The translations under genes were made by a program, and so were the position numbers. Below the pieces are notes generated by a model. The model was given only the letters and a program-made list of their open reading frames with translations, searched no databases and was not told the DNA's origin. Below are positions 20,658 to 26,803 of a stretch of DNA of 52,642 bases, one piece after another. Source of the DNA: Clostridiales bacterium (GTDB lineage: Bacteria > Actinomycetota > Coriobacteriia > Anaerosomatales > SLCP01); the NCBI GenBank assembly GCA_018333995.1, contig JAGXSG010000017.1:1-52642 (forward strand), read 5' to 3'. Within the stretch, counting starts at the first letter, position 1. Each line of letters starts with the position of its first letter.

Positions 20658-20824
20658 ATGAGTGAGCCTGGCGACCAGAAGCCGTCGGCGTCGCGCGGGT
20701 GCTGTTCACGGTGGATGGCGGCACAATGGTTCTTCTCCATGGGTTCGTGAAGAAGTCCCAGAAGACGCCTGCTGCGGACCTGAAGACGGCCAAGCAGCGT
20801 ATGGCTGACCTGCAGAAAGGGTGA
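20658..20824 (+). pseudogene. Deleted HigB-type (RelE superfamily) toxin
   Basis: Only the C-terminal part of a phage Gp49-like/HigB toxin can be read, in the frame ending at the TGA 20822: VARVLFTVDGGTMVLLHGF, then KKSQKTPAADLKTAKQRMADL. A complete toxin of this family is about 110 residues, and roughly the first half is missing. The ATG at 20658, correctly placed behind the operator, is in another frame and reads only about 30 residues. So promoter, start and end of the gene remain but the middle is gone. The antitoxin gene follows directly. The toxin cannot be functional as it stands. Confidence 0.75.
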
Positions 20825-20829
20825 GTTCC

Positions 20830-21114
20830 ATGGCCAACAAGCATATCGGTGGGGACTTCGACGACTTCCTGCGCGACGAGGGTATTATTGGCGAAGCTGA
20901 GATCGTTGCAGCGAAGCGTGTCATCGCCTTCCAGATCGCGCAGGAGATGGAGAGCGCCCACATCTCGCAGACAGAGCTTGCGCGTCGGATGAAGACGAGC
21001 CGCTCGGCCGTCGAGCGACTGCTCGACCCGACGAACCCGTCGGTCACGCTCGCGACGCTTGAGCGGGCAGCAGCTGCCGTGGGGAAGCGACTCAAGATCC
21101 AGCTGACCAGCTAG
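20830..21114 (+). CDS. HigA-type antitoxin, XRE-family HTH protein
   Basis: This 94-residue DNA-binding protein has an XRE helix-turn-helix in QTELARRMKTSRSAVERLL, followed by TLATLERAAAAVGKRLKIQL, the usual end of HigA-like antitoxins. It would neutralise the HigB toxin and repress the palindromic promoter. ATG 20830 has AAAGGG upstream; a GTG at 20821 overlapping the toxin end is an alternative. Because the toxin is broken, it is an orphan antitoxin, possibly protecting against the same toxin from elsewhere. Confidence 0.85.
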   Translation: MANKHIGGDFDDFLRDEGIIGEAEIVAAKRVIAFQIAQEMESAHISQTELARRMKTSRSAVERLLDPTNPSVTLATLERAAAAVGKRLKIQLTS

Positions 21115-21125
21115 GGTCTCTGCGG

Positions 21126-21213
21126 TGCCTAAGACGCGCTTCACTTGACGCGCAGGAGGTTGGCGTATCCTGTAAGGGCGAGCCGCGCGAGTTAAGCGCT
21201 ACATCGTTAGGCA
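21126..21213 (+). repeat. attC-like imperfect inverted repeat, site 1
   Basis: TGCCTAA at 21126 pairs with TTAGGCA at 21207-21213, giving outer boxes like attC 1L (RYYYAAC, here ending AAG) and 1R (GTTRRRY, here GTTAGGC). Inner arms also pair: GCGCTTCACTTGACGCGC against GCGCGAGTTAAGCGC. A small central hairpin (AGGA/TCCT) sits between them. It lies 11 bases after the antitoxin stop and 67 before the next gene, as expected for an integron cassette junction. The last base of the 1L core deviates. Confidence 0.5.
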
Positions 21214-21280
21214 GGACGGTCGCCGCCGGAACACTTCGGCTACACTCGTCGAAGTCGTTGTCGTTCGAGGGGGGATTCGG

Positions 21281-22050
21281 ATGGCGGTATACCAGGACAA
21301 GGCGCGCGACCGCATCGCTCGGGGATTGCGGAAGTACAAGAGTGTCGCCCAGAAGGCCCGCGCCAACGGCGCGAAGGAGAGCGACACCCGGATGATCCTT
21401 CATCGATCATCAGCGATGCCCTTGGTTGGGATGCGTTCGACAATCTCACTGGTGAGTATCGCATCAAGGGAAGCTTCGCGGACTTCGTTATCCGAAGGGA
21501 CGGAAAGCACTTCGTCATCATCGAAGTCAAAGCTATCGCGTCGAAACTCAACGACAACCATCTCTACCAGGCGGTTTCCTATGCAGCCAGCGAGGGTGTC
21601 GAGTGGGTCATTCTCACGAACGGTGCAGAGTGGCGTCTGTATCGCGTGCTGTTCAGCAAGCCAGTCGCCCATGAACTGGTGTTCGAAGTCAGCATCATCG
21701 ACGACACGATGAAGCCGAAGGAGAAGACCGATCTGCTGTACTTGTTGACGCCTGAGGCGCAACGCAAGGATGAGCTCGAGGTCTTCTTCCAGCGACAGCG
21801 TGCACTGTCCGCCACGAACATCGCGAAGCTGACGCTGTCCGAGTCGGTTCTCACTAAGCTCAGGGCCGAGATCAAGACCGATTCCGGTAACCGTGTTGCA
21901 CTTGATGAGCTCGCCGAGATCTTGGTGCGGTGCGTGATTCGTGAGGATGCGCAGGGTGACCACGTGGACAAGCAACTCAAGCGAGTCCAGCGGGCAGCGC
22001 GCGCCCCACGCAAGACACCGGCAGCGTCCGCTGAAGCGGAAACGCGTTAA
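21281..22050 (+). pseudogene. HsdR N-terminal-like (type I restriction subunit fragment) protein, frameshifted
   Basis: The gene starts at ATG 21281 behind GAGGGGGGA and reads MAVYQDKARDRIARGLRKY up to DTRMIL near 21400. The reading frame then has to shift back by one base near 21404-21408 to continue as IISDALGWDAFDNLTGEYRI, ADFVIRRDGKHFVIIEVKA (a PD-(D/E)XK nuclease core) and onward to the stop at 22050. Together this gives a protein of about 255 residues like stand-alone HSDR_N_2 proteins. A single base is missing. It could be a real mutation or a sequencing error; no slippery heptamer suggests programmed frameshifting. An ATG at 21646 could start the C-terminal half alone. Confidence 0.75.
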
Positions 22051-22085
22051 CCATAGTGCGGGTACCGTAGTCGTCTTGCTGGCAA

Positions 22086-22101
22086 ACGAACAGGTGTTCG
22101 T
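22086..22101. promoter_or_regulatory. LexA-box-like palindrome before the restriction-modification genes
   Basis: ACGAACAGGTGTTCGT is a perfect inverted repeat (7+2+7). Its core, CGAAC-N4-GTTCG, fits the LexA (SOS) box known from Gram-positive bacteria. TATTCT at 22103-22108 directly after it could be a -10 box. It lies about 100 bases before the methyltransferase start. Whether LexA or a dedicated regulator binds it is not known. Confidence 0.4.
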
Positions 22102-22197
22102 GTATTCTCGATAGGTGGAGCATGCGGCTATCGCGTCGCGTGCCCAGGAGCCTAATAGTATCCTGACGTATCCGTTCGTCGCGAGGGAGTTGGCATC

Positions 22198-23151
22198 TTG
22201 AGCCTGAGTTCGGTCGAGATCTGTTCGGGAGCTGGCGGTCAGGCCCTAGGGCTAGAACTCGCCGGATTCGACCATTCGGCGCTCGTTGAGATCGAGCCTG
22301 CGGCCTGCCAGACCCTGCGGCTCAATCGCCCGGACTGGAATGTCATTGAAGGCGATCTACACGCGTTCGATGCTACGCCGTACAAAGGAATCGATCTTCT
22401 CGCCGGAGGCGTGCCGTGCCCTCCGTTTTCCAAGGCCGGAAAGCAACTGGGCGCGGATGACGAACGGGACCTATTCCCTCAGGCCATTCGTCTAGTCGAT
22501 GAATGTCGCCCTCGGGCCGTCATGCTTGAGAATGTACGTGGACTTCTTGACGCTGTGTTTGAGGACTACCGCAACAAGGTCGAACTCCAATTGAAGAGCC
22601 TCGGCTATGTGTCGGGATGGCGACTGCTGAACGCATCGGATTTCGGCGTTTCCCAACTGCGGCCACGGGTTGTCTTCGTGGGCATTCGGAAAGACGTTGC
22701 GGACCATTTCGAGTGGCCGGTTCCGCAGTCAATCGAGCCACCGACCGTCGGCGAATTGCTCTACGACTTGATGGCGGAGAACGGCTGGCGTGGTGTTGAC
22801 CAGTGGCGTGAGCGCGCCAACTCCATCGCGCCTACCCTAGTTGGTGGCTCGAAGAAGCATGGCGGTCCGGACCTCGGCCCCACCCGCGCTCGTCGAGCGT
22901 GGGAGTCGCTCGGCGTCGACGGCCGTGGGCTTTGGGACGCGGCGCCGGGTCCCGACTTCGTCGGAATGCCCCGCCTCACAACACAGATGACCGCTCGTAT
23001 CCAGGGATTCCCTCACGATTGGCAGTTCTCGGGTCGCAAGACCGCAGCGTATCGCCAGATAGGAAACGCTTTCCCGCCCCCGGTCGCTCGGGCCGTGGCG
23101 AGTCAAATCGGCCTTGCGCTCAACGCTAGTCGTAGCGTCAGGGTTGCCTGA
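22198..23151 (+). CDS. C5-cytosine DNA methyltransferase of an NgoMIV-type system
   Basis: This 317-residue enzyme transfers a methyl group from SAM to C5 of cytosine. Motif I is EICSGAGGQALGLELAGF, motif IV with the catalytic Cys is GGVPCPPFS, motif VI is LENVRGL, motif VIII QLRPRVVFVG, and motif X GNAFPPPVARAV. The variable target domain lies around residues 200-265. It starts at TTG with GAGGGAG upstream and its stop shares a base with the ATG of the endonuclease gene. From its partner it should protect GCCGGC. Being read before the nuclease gene is the safe order. Confidence 0.93.
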   Translation: MSLSSVEICSGAGGQALGLELAGFDHSALVEIEPAACQTLRLNRPDWNVIEGDLHAFDATPYKGIDLLAGGVPCPPFSKAGKQLGADDERDLFPQAIRLVDECRPRAVMLENVRGLLDAVFEDYRNKVELQLKSLGYVSGWRLLNASDFGVSQLRPRVVFVGIRKDVADHFEWPVPQSIEPPTVGELLYDLMAENGWRGVDQWRERANSIAPTLVGGSKKHGGPDLGPTRARRAWESLGVDGRGLWDAAPGPDFVGMPRLTTQMTARIQGFPHDWQFSGRKTAAYRQIGNAFPPPVARAVASQIGLALNASRSVRVA

Positions 23152-24014
23152 TGTACGGGCGTGTCGAGTTCGCAGAGGCCCGCAAGGCGTTCCACCATGC
23201 ACTGCTGGAGAGTTGCCTGACCATTGACTCCCAGGGCAGGCCCAGCAACTGTGACGGATCCAATCAGACAAGCATTAGGATTGCAAAGGGAATCGCCGAC
23301 CTTCTGAAAGCTGAGACGGTGGGTGAACGCTCCGCTGGCCAGACTTCGGGTAACCAGTTCGAGGCCATATGCGCGGATTTCGTGGACAGCACATTCCGGC
23401 AGCTCGGCCATCTCAGGCCTGGCAATTGGCAGGTCCAGCACGTCAAAGGGCGCAATCGGCTCGAGATCGCACGCTACGAACAGTATTCGCACTTGGTCGC
23501 GCTGGATCGCGCCGCCAAGAACGACCCGGAGCTTGCCGCCGCGCTCGGCAGTGATTACACGATTACCCCTGACGTTGTCGTAGTACGAAATGTGGAGAGC
23601 GACGCCGCAATCAACAGCCCAATCGTGCTTGTGGATGATAGCGTTGCGACCCTCGCGAGTCTCAGGGAGCGTGAAGGCGGGCTCCCGCTCCTCCATGCCA
23701 GCATCTCCTGCAAGTGGACGATTCGCAGCGATCGCGCGCAGAACGCAAGGTCGGAGGCGCTGAACTTGGTTCGCAATCGCAAGGGCCCGCTACCTCACAT
23801 TATGGTTGTTACCGCAGAGCCCACACCCAGCAGGCTCGCGTCAATTGCCCTAGGGACCGGCGATGTCGACTGTGTCTACCATTTCGCGCTCTACGAGTTG
23901 CAGGAGACGGTGGCAGCGCTCGGCATGCATGACGCCGCGGATGCACTCGCCGTCATGGTCGAGGGCGACCGCCTGAAGGACATTTCGGATCTCCCGCTCG
24001 ATCTCGCCGTTTAG
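23151..24014 (+). CDS. Type II restriction endonuclease, NgoMIV family (predicted GCCGGC)
   Basis: The 287-residue product closely resembles NgoMIV, a tetrameric enzyme that cuts GCCGGC, over its whole length, including the near-identical stretch around SISCKWTIRSDRAQNARSE and the end DISDLPLDLAV. Active-site residues known for NgoMIV (Glu70, Asp140, Lys187, Glu201) fall at Glu71, Asp141, Lys188 and Glu202 here. The base-reading RSDR motif is intact, which supports the same specificity. No frameshift or truncation is seen, so the system is probably active. The comparison is from memory of the family, not a search. Confidence 0.92.
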   Translation: MYGRVEFAEARKAFHHALLESCLTIDSQGRPSNCDGSNQTSIRIAKGIADLLKAETVGERSAGQTSGNQFEAICADFVDSTFRQLGHLRPGNWQVQHVKGRNRLEIARYEQYSHLVALDRAAKNDPELAAALGSDYTITPDVVVVRNVESDAAINSPIVLVDDSVATLASLREREGGLPLLHASISCKWTIRSDRAQNARSEALNLVRNRKGPLPHIMVVTAEPTPSRLASIALGTGDVDCVYHFALYELQETVAALGMHDAADALAVMVEGDRLKDISDLPLDLAV

Positions 24015-24075
24015 GGCCGGTGCTCATCCGCCATCGCCCGGATCCGTCGGCTTTCACTCGGAAACCTCGGCGACG

Positions 24076-24135
24076 TCAAGCCTGGGGCGCGAGAGTCTCT
24101 ACAAGGCGCTCTCGACTGACGGCAATCCTGAGGCG
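24076..24135 (+). pseudogene. Scrap of an addiction-module antidote (HigA-like) gene
   Basis: Within a gap of about 330 bases after the endonuclease gene, one frame reads SLGRESLYKALSTDGNPE, the highly conserved recognition helix region of addiction-module antidote proteins. The sequence on both sides does not continue the family and no start fits. It is a remnant of a third antitoxin. The rest of the gap (24015-24252) holds no other recognisable gene. Confidence 0.6.
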
Positions 24136-24252
24136 AGCGCATGGCTGTGGGCTTACTTGAGTTCCTCCTCAGGCCACGGGACGCGCCAATACCACTCGGC
24201 GATTACGACTCCGAAGGCGTCTGGCATCCACATCCGCAGCGAACTGAGTCAT

Positions 24253-24339
24253 GCGTAAGACGCGCGTCCAGCAGACGCGCATCAGGTAGAATCGACCTGA
24301 AGGCAACTGGCGCGCAGCTCATGCGCAAGAGCGTTGGGT
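24253..24339 (+). repeat. attC-like imperfect inverted repeat, site 2
   Basis: The left half (GCGTAAGACGCGC...GACGCGCA) almost copies the left half of site 1, 3.1 kb away, and the right half ends in GCGTTGGGT, with GTTGGGT fitting the 1R box GTTRRRY. ACGCGC and GCGCGC form inner arms. TCAGGT (24282) and ACCTGA (ending 24300) make a central hairpin. The next small gene begins 7 bases after it. The outer pairing is weaker than in site 1. Confidence 0.42.
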
Positions 24340-24346
24340 GGGCCTG

Positions 24347-24556
24347 ATGGAGTCACCGACCACTGAGTTCGTTAAGGCCGTCGCTGCCCAAGCTGACCGG
24401 AGAGATCGCTATCGCCGCCGTCGGCGTGTTGGCCTTGTCGTTGGAGGACTCGTCGCATTCGCATTGGGTGGGATCCTCGCTCTGCTTGTCGGCCTGGTGA
24501 TAATCGCCATCGCCAGGCACTTTGAGCGGTCGGCCGTGCCCTCGTGGCTCGACTGA
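24347..24556 (+). CDS. Small single-pass membrane protein, unknown function
   Basis: The frame encodes 69 residues. The N-terminal 30 are charged and end in a cluster of arginines (RDRYRRRRR). One long hydrophobic helix follows (VGLVVGGLVAFALGGILALLVGLVIIAIA), then a short tail. By the positive-inside rule the N-terminus is cytoplasmic. It starts just after attC-like site 2, the place of a cassette gene, behind a GGTGGG that may serve for ribosome binding. I do not recognise a family. It could be a real cassette gene or a chance frame in a GC-rich region. Confidence 0.45.
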   Translation: MESPTTEFVKAVAAQADRRDRYRRRRRVGLVVGGLVAFALGGILALLVGLVIIAIARHFERSAVPSWLD

Positions 24557-24601
24557 TGCGCGCGGGTTGTCGCCGACCTGAGTCCAAGTTTGAAGTGCAC
24601 C

Positions 24602-24693
24602 GCTTCGATCGCGTCGAGATCGGTCTGCGTGAGGTGAGCCATGCTCTGGCCCTTGGGCAGGTACTGGCGGATCAGTCCGTTCGTGTTCTCGTT
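24602..24693 (-). mobile_element. Remnant of an IS30-family transposase gene
   Basis: On the minus strand one frame reads NENTNGLIRQYLPKGQSM, then LTQTDLDAIEA. This is the conserved C-terminal signature of IS30-family transposases, around the catalytic Glu (the E of NENTNG). Nothing of the rest of the transposase or of terminal repeats is present on either side, so it is a scrap of about 30 codons. The gap 24557-24845 holds only this and attC-like site 3. Confidence 0.75.
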
Positions 24694-24710
24694 CAGAGTG
24701 CTGTCTGAGA

Positions 24711-24788
24711 CGTGCAACAAGCATCGCGTACGACGATGTCGCATCCTGGGAGCTCACGGCACGCAGCTCATGCGCTACATTGTTGACG
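24711..24788 (+). repeat. attC-like imperfect inverted repeat, site 3 (degenerate)
   Basis: CGTGCAACAA at 24711 pairs with TTGTTGACG at the right end (24780-24788) apart from one extra base, and GCGTACGA pairs loosely with TCATGCGC. The right half (GCAGCTCATGCGC) repeats that of site 2 exactly over 13 bases, and GCGCTACATNGTT matches site 1. The last box, GTTGACG, does not fit GTTRRRY fully. It stands before the second toxin-antitoxin locus. Confidence 0.35.
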
Positions 24789-24810
24789 AGGGCGGGTACC
24801 TCGCTCCGGC

Positions 24811-24839
24811 TTGTGTCGAGTTAGCGTATCTGCTAACCT
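24811..24839 (+). promoter_or_regulatory. Promoter and palindromic operator of the second HigBA-type locus
   Basis: TTGTGT (24811-24816) and TAACCT (24834-24839) are spaced by 17 bases. Between and over them lies GTTAGC-gtatct-GCTAAC (24820-24837), a perfect 6-base inverted repeat. The ATG of the toxin remnant follows 6 bases after the -10 box, so the mRNA would be nearly leaderless. Autorepression by the antitoxin is the likely use. Confidence 0.55.
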
Positions 24840-24845
24840 GAAGCC

Positions 24846-25084
24846 ATGCCGTACACCGTCGACTACTTCAGCCATCGCGTCCGCGATGAGATCGAATCGT
24901 GGCCGGTTGGCGTATTTGCGGACTACGCACGGCTGGCCGAACTCCTGATCGAGTTCGGCCCCGATGTACGGATGCCGCATTCGCGCGTGATGGGCGACGG
25001 GCTCTTCGAGCTCAGGCCACTCCGAAGCGTGACCTTGAGATCGCTCGCAGACGCATGAAGGAGGTTCGCGATGGCCAGAAGTGA
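24846..25084 (+). pseudogene. Internally deleted HigB-type toxin
   Basis: The ATG at 24846 opens a typical phage Gp49-like toxin start (MPYTVDYFSHRVRDEIESW ... GDGLFELR). Immediately after FELR, near 25018, the sequence jumps in another frame to the family's end, ATPKRDLEIARRRMKEV to the stop at 25082. The central strands, about 25-30 residues with the catalytic core (usually R-x-Y and hydrophobic strands before KKT-x-K-TP), are missing. So a deletion plus frame change has inactivated it; read straight, the frame ends at 25058 with 70 residues. The antitoxin gene overlaps its end. Confidence 0.75.
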
Positions 25085-25403
25085 ATACCGTCCTGTCTCG
25101 CACGATCACGAGGCCTTTGTCGAGCGTGCGCGCAAGCGCAAGGGGTTCGATGAGGCCTATGACGAACTTGAAGACGAGTATCTGCTCGTCTGCGAGTTGC
25201 TCTCCGCTCGCACTCATGCGGGCTTGACTCAGGAAGAGGTCGCCGCATCCATGGGGACGACGAAGAGCGCCGTTTCCCGCCTGGAGGGTGCCGGTAAGCA
25301 TTCGCCTTCGGTGAGTACGCTCAAGAAGTATGCTCGAGCAGTGGGTTGCGACGTGGAGATCCGCTTGGTTCCCGCTCCTCGGCGAAGAAAAGCTTCGACC
25401 TGA
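25071..25403 (+). CDS. XRE-family antitoxin of the second HigBA-type locus
   Basis: The 110-residue product has a helix-turn-helix, LTQEEVAASMGTTKSAVSRLE, about residues 51-71, then STLKKYARAVGCDVEIRLVP, the usual HigA-type end. The N-terminal 45 residues are acidic and mixed-charge, probably the toxin-binding part. AAGGAGG is present before the ATG, which lies 14 bases inside the toxin remnant's end, typical of an operon with toxin first. It looks intact although its toxin is not. Confidence 0.87.
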   Translation: MARSEYRPVSHDHEAFVERARKRKGFDEAYDELEDEYLLVCELLSARTHAGLTQEEVAASMGTTKSAVSRLEGAGKHSPSVSTLKKYARAVGCDVEIRLVPAPRRRKAST

Positions 25404-25480
25404 CATCCGCGGCCTGTAAGGTAATCTAGATTCGCCGCCGCCAATGGCCGCGGCTGCAGGTCGAGCCGAATGCGTTAGGC
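25394..25480 (+). repeat. attC-like inverted repeat, site 4
   Basis: TCGACCTG (25395) pairs with CAGGTCGA (25457-25464), and CCGCGGCC (25407) with GGCCGCGG (25446-25453), both perfectly. To the right of the arms comes GCCGAATGCGTTAGGC, whose GTTAGGC (25474-25480) is a perfect 1R box. A matching 1L box is not visible; the left arm overlaps the end of the antitoxin gene. The TspO-like gene starts 34 bases after it. Confidence 0.48.
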
Positions 25481-25514
25481 GCCCTCGCTTGACCAAGTCC
25501 GGAAGGGCGGACAC

Positions 25515-25910
25515 GTGGAAACCATGGACTGGTACGACAGCCTGGCGAAGCCGGTGTGGACACCGTCGCCCAGCTTCATCGGCACGATGTGGACCGTGCT
25601 CTACCCAATCATCATCGTGACGTTCGCGTACATGATCTTCCGAGTAGCGCGCGGACAGGCGCCACCGTCTCTGCTCATACCGATCGCCATCAACGTCGTC
25701 TCCAACATCGCGTTCACGCCAATTCTGTTTGGCTTGCGCAACCTGCCGCTTGCCTCGGTCGACATCCTCATCGTCCTTGCAACGATTGTCTGGTGTATGG
25801 TGGCGTTTTGGCCGCACTCCCGCGTAGCGGCGCTGGCGCTCACGCCCTATCTCGTTTGGGTGGGCACGGCTAGCGTTCTGCAGCTCTCGATCACGTGGAT
25901 GAACCGCTAG
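25515..25910 (+). CDS. TspO/MBR-family membrane protein lacking the first helix
   Basis: TspO proteins are small membrane proteins that bind porphyrins and lipophilic ligands. This 131-residue product starts directly at the loop motif WYDSLAKPVWTPSP and has the WTVLYP helix, the NVVSNIAFTPILFGLRNLPLA segment and AALALTPYLVWVGTASVLQLSI, giving four membrane helices where TspO normally has five in about 150-160 residues. The first helix is absent. GGAAGGGCGG stands before the GTG (25515); an ATG three codons later is an alternative. Its position after attC-like site 4 suggests a cassette gene. Confidence 0.8.
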   Translation: METMDWYDSLAKPVWTPSPSFIGTMWTVLYPIIIVTFAYMIFRVARGQAPPSLLIPIAINVVSNIAFTPILFGLRNLPLASVDILIVLATIVWCMVAFWPHSRVAALALTPYLVWVGTASVLQLSITWMNR

Positions 25911-25967
25911 CAGGCAGCGGCGGCGTGCACGTGGATTCCGGATACGTTTCTGCTCATGCCAAATGCC

Positions 25968-26378
25968 TTAGCGGGACTCTTTGCTCTGCTCGGCGGTATG
26001 TAGCCTGATCCAGTCGGCCAATGCGTCTTCCTCGATCTCCTCGGATGCGAGTGCGACGATGGTTGTGACCACGTCGGCCTCGCTCGCAGTGAACTCGAGT
26101 CCGTTGAGCCCCAGGAACACCGCCATCACGACAAACGCCACACGCTTGTTGCCGTCGTTATAAGGGTGGTTGCGGGCAAGCCCGTAACCGTAGGCTGCGG
26201 CAAGCGTGGCGATGTCCGCACCAGCCGTGTAGGAGAAAAGCTGTCTCGGTCGCGCGAGCGCGGATTCGAGCAGGTTCTCATCGCGCAGACCCGGCTTCCC
26301 GCCGTGGGTGAGCAGCATGTCGGTCTGGATGGCGTCGGCAACGACGCGGGCGACCCATCTCGGTTCGCTGACGGGCAT
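25968..26378 (-). CDS. doc: Death-on-curing (Doc, Fic-fold) toxin
   Basis: Doc toxins phosphorylate elongation factor Tu and stop translation. The 136-residue product has the Fic-type active-site loop HPYNDGNKR near residue 75, preceded by LAAAYGYGLARN, and the family N-terminal part (GLRDENLLESALARP) is complete. The ATG at 26378 is preceded by an in-frame TTG. It follows the antitoxin gene after 9 bases. Unlike the two HigB toxins in this region it appears whole. The pair lies on the minus strand, against the neighbouring genes. Confidence 0.92.
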   Translation of the reverse strand: MPVSEPRWVARVVADAIQTDMLLTHGGKPGLRDENLLESALARPRQLFSYTAGADIATLAAAYGYGLARNHPYNDGNKRVAFVVMAVFLGLNGLEFTASEADVVTTIVALASEEIEEDALADWIRLHTAEQSKESR

Positions 26379-26387
26379 CAAGGACGC

Positions 26388-26615
26388 CTACTTGGCAAGC
26401 TCGCGCAGCGCGTTGCGGTAGGTGCGCCCAACTTCAGCGGCTATCGAAAGCGCTTCTTCAGTCTCCGCATCGTAGGGCGTGAGCAGGATGCCGCGCTCGG
26501 TCTCGATCGCGATCACCGTATCACCGGCGGCAAGCTTGAGCCTGTCGGCCATGTCTTTGGGCAAGGTGGCGGCGATCGATCCGCCGGCCTTGCGCAGCTT
26601 CACTCCCTGGCTCAT
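26388..26615 (-). CDS. AbrB/MazE-type antitoxin paired with Doc
   Basis: The 75-residue product has the swapped-hairpin (SpoVT/AbrB) DNA-binding fold: VKLRKAGGSIAATLPKDMADRLKLAAGDTVIAIETERGILLTPYD, followed by a C-terminal helix that would bind Doc. GGAGG lies 5 bases before the ATG at 26615. The frame is open another 90 codons upstream but without family similarity and across the promoter palindrome, so I reject the longer form. Co-transcribed with doc. Confidence 0.9.
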   Translation of the reverse strand: MSQGVKLRKAGGSIAATLPKDMADRLKLAAGDTVIAIETERGILLTPYDAETEEALSIAAEVGRTYRNALRELAK

Positions 26616-26648
26616 TGCGTCCTCCGTGTGTGAGGGGTCATGACAAGT

Positions 26649-26666
26649 GTAGCATAGATGTGCTAC
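26649..26666. promoter_or_regulatory. Palindromic operator before the AbrB-doc pair
   Basis: GTAGCA-tagatg-TGCTAC is a perfect 6-base inverted repeat, 33 bases upstream of the antitoxin start on the minus strand. It probably serves autorepression by the antitoxin-toxin complex. The stretch from 26667 to 26803 beyond it holds no gene that I can recognise. Confidence 0.5.
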
Positions 26667-26803
26667 TTCGAGCCCACTAACTGCGTGTGACGCGCACAAG
26701 CGGTCTGGAGCGCGAGCATTTCGCACCCGCTGCGGTAGCTGCAGCGGTGTAGGATTGGCAGAGAAGCAACACTCGACGCGCAGGAGCGCTCGGGCGCTTC
26801 CCG

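Noticed and set aside
24141-24347. Possible 68-residue gene after the endonuclease gene
   Set aside because: The frame runs through attC-like site 2, has no ribosome site and resembles nothing; the stretch before it is a decayed antitoxin.
24768-25817. Open frame of about 349 codons on the minus strand in the accessory region
   Set aside because: It crosses the second toxin-antitoxin locus, attC-like site 4 and the TspO-like gene on the other strand, and shows no family similarity.
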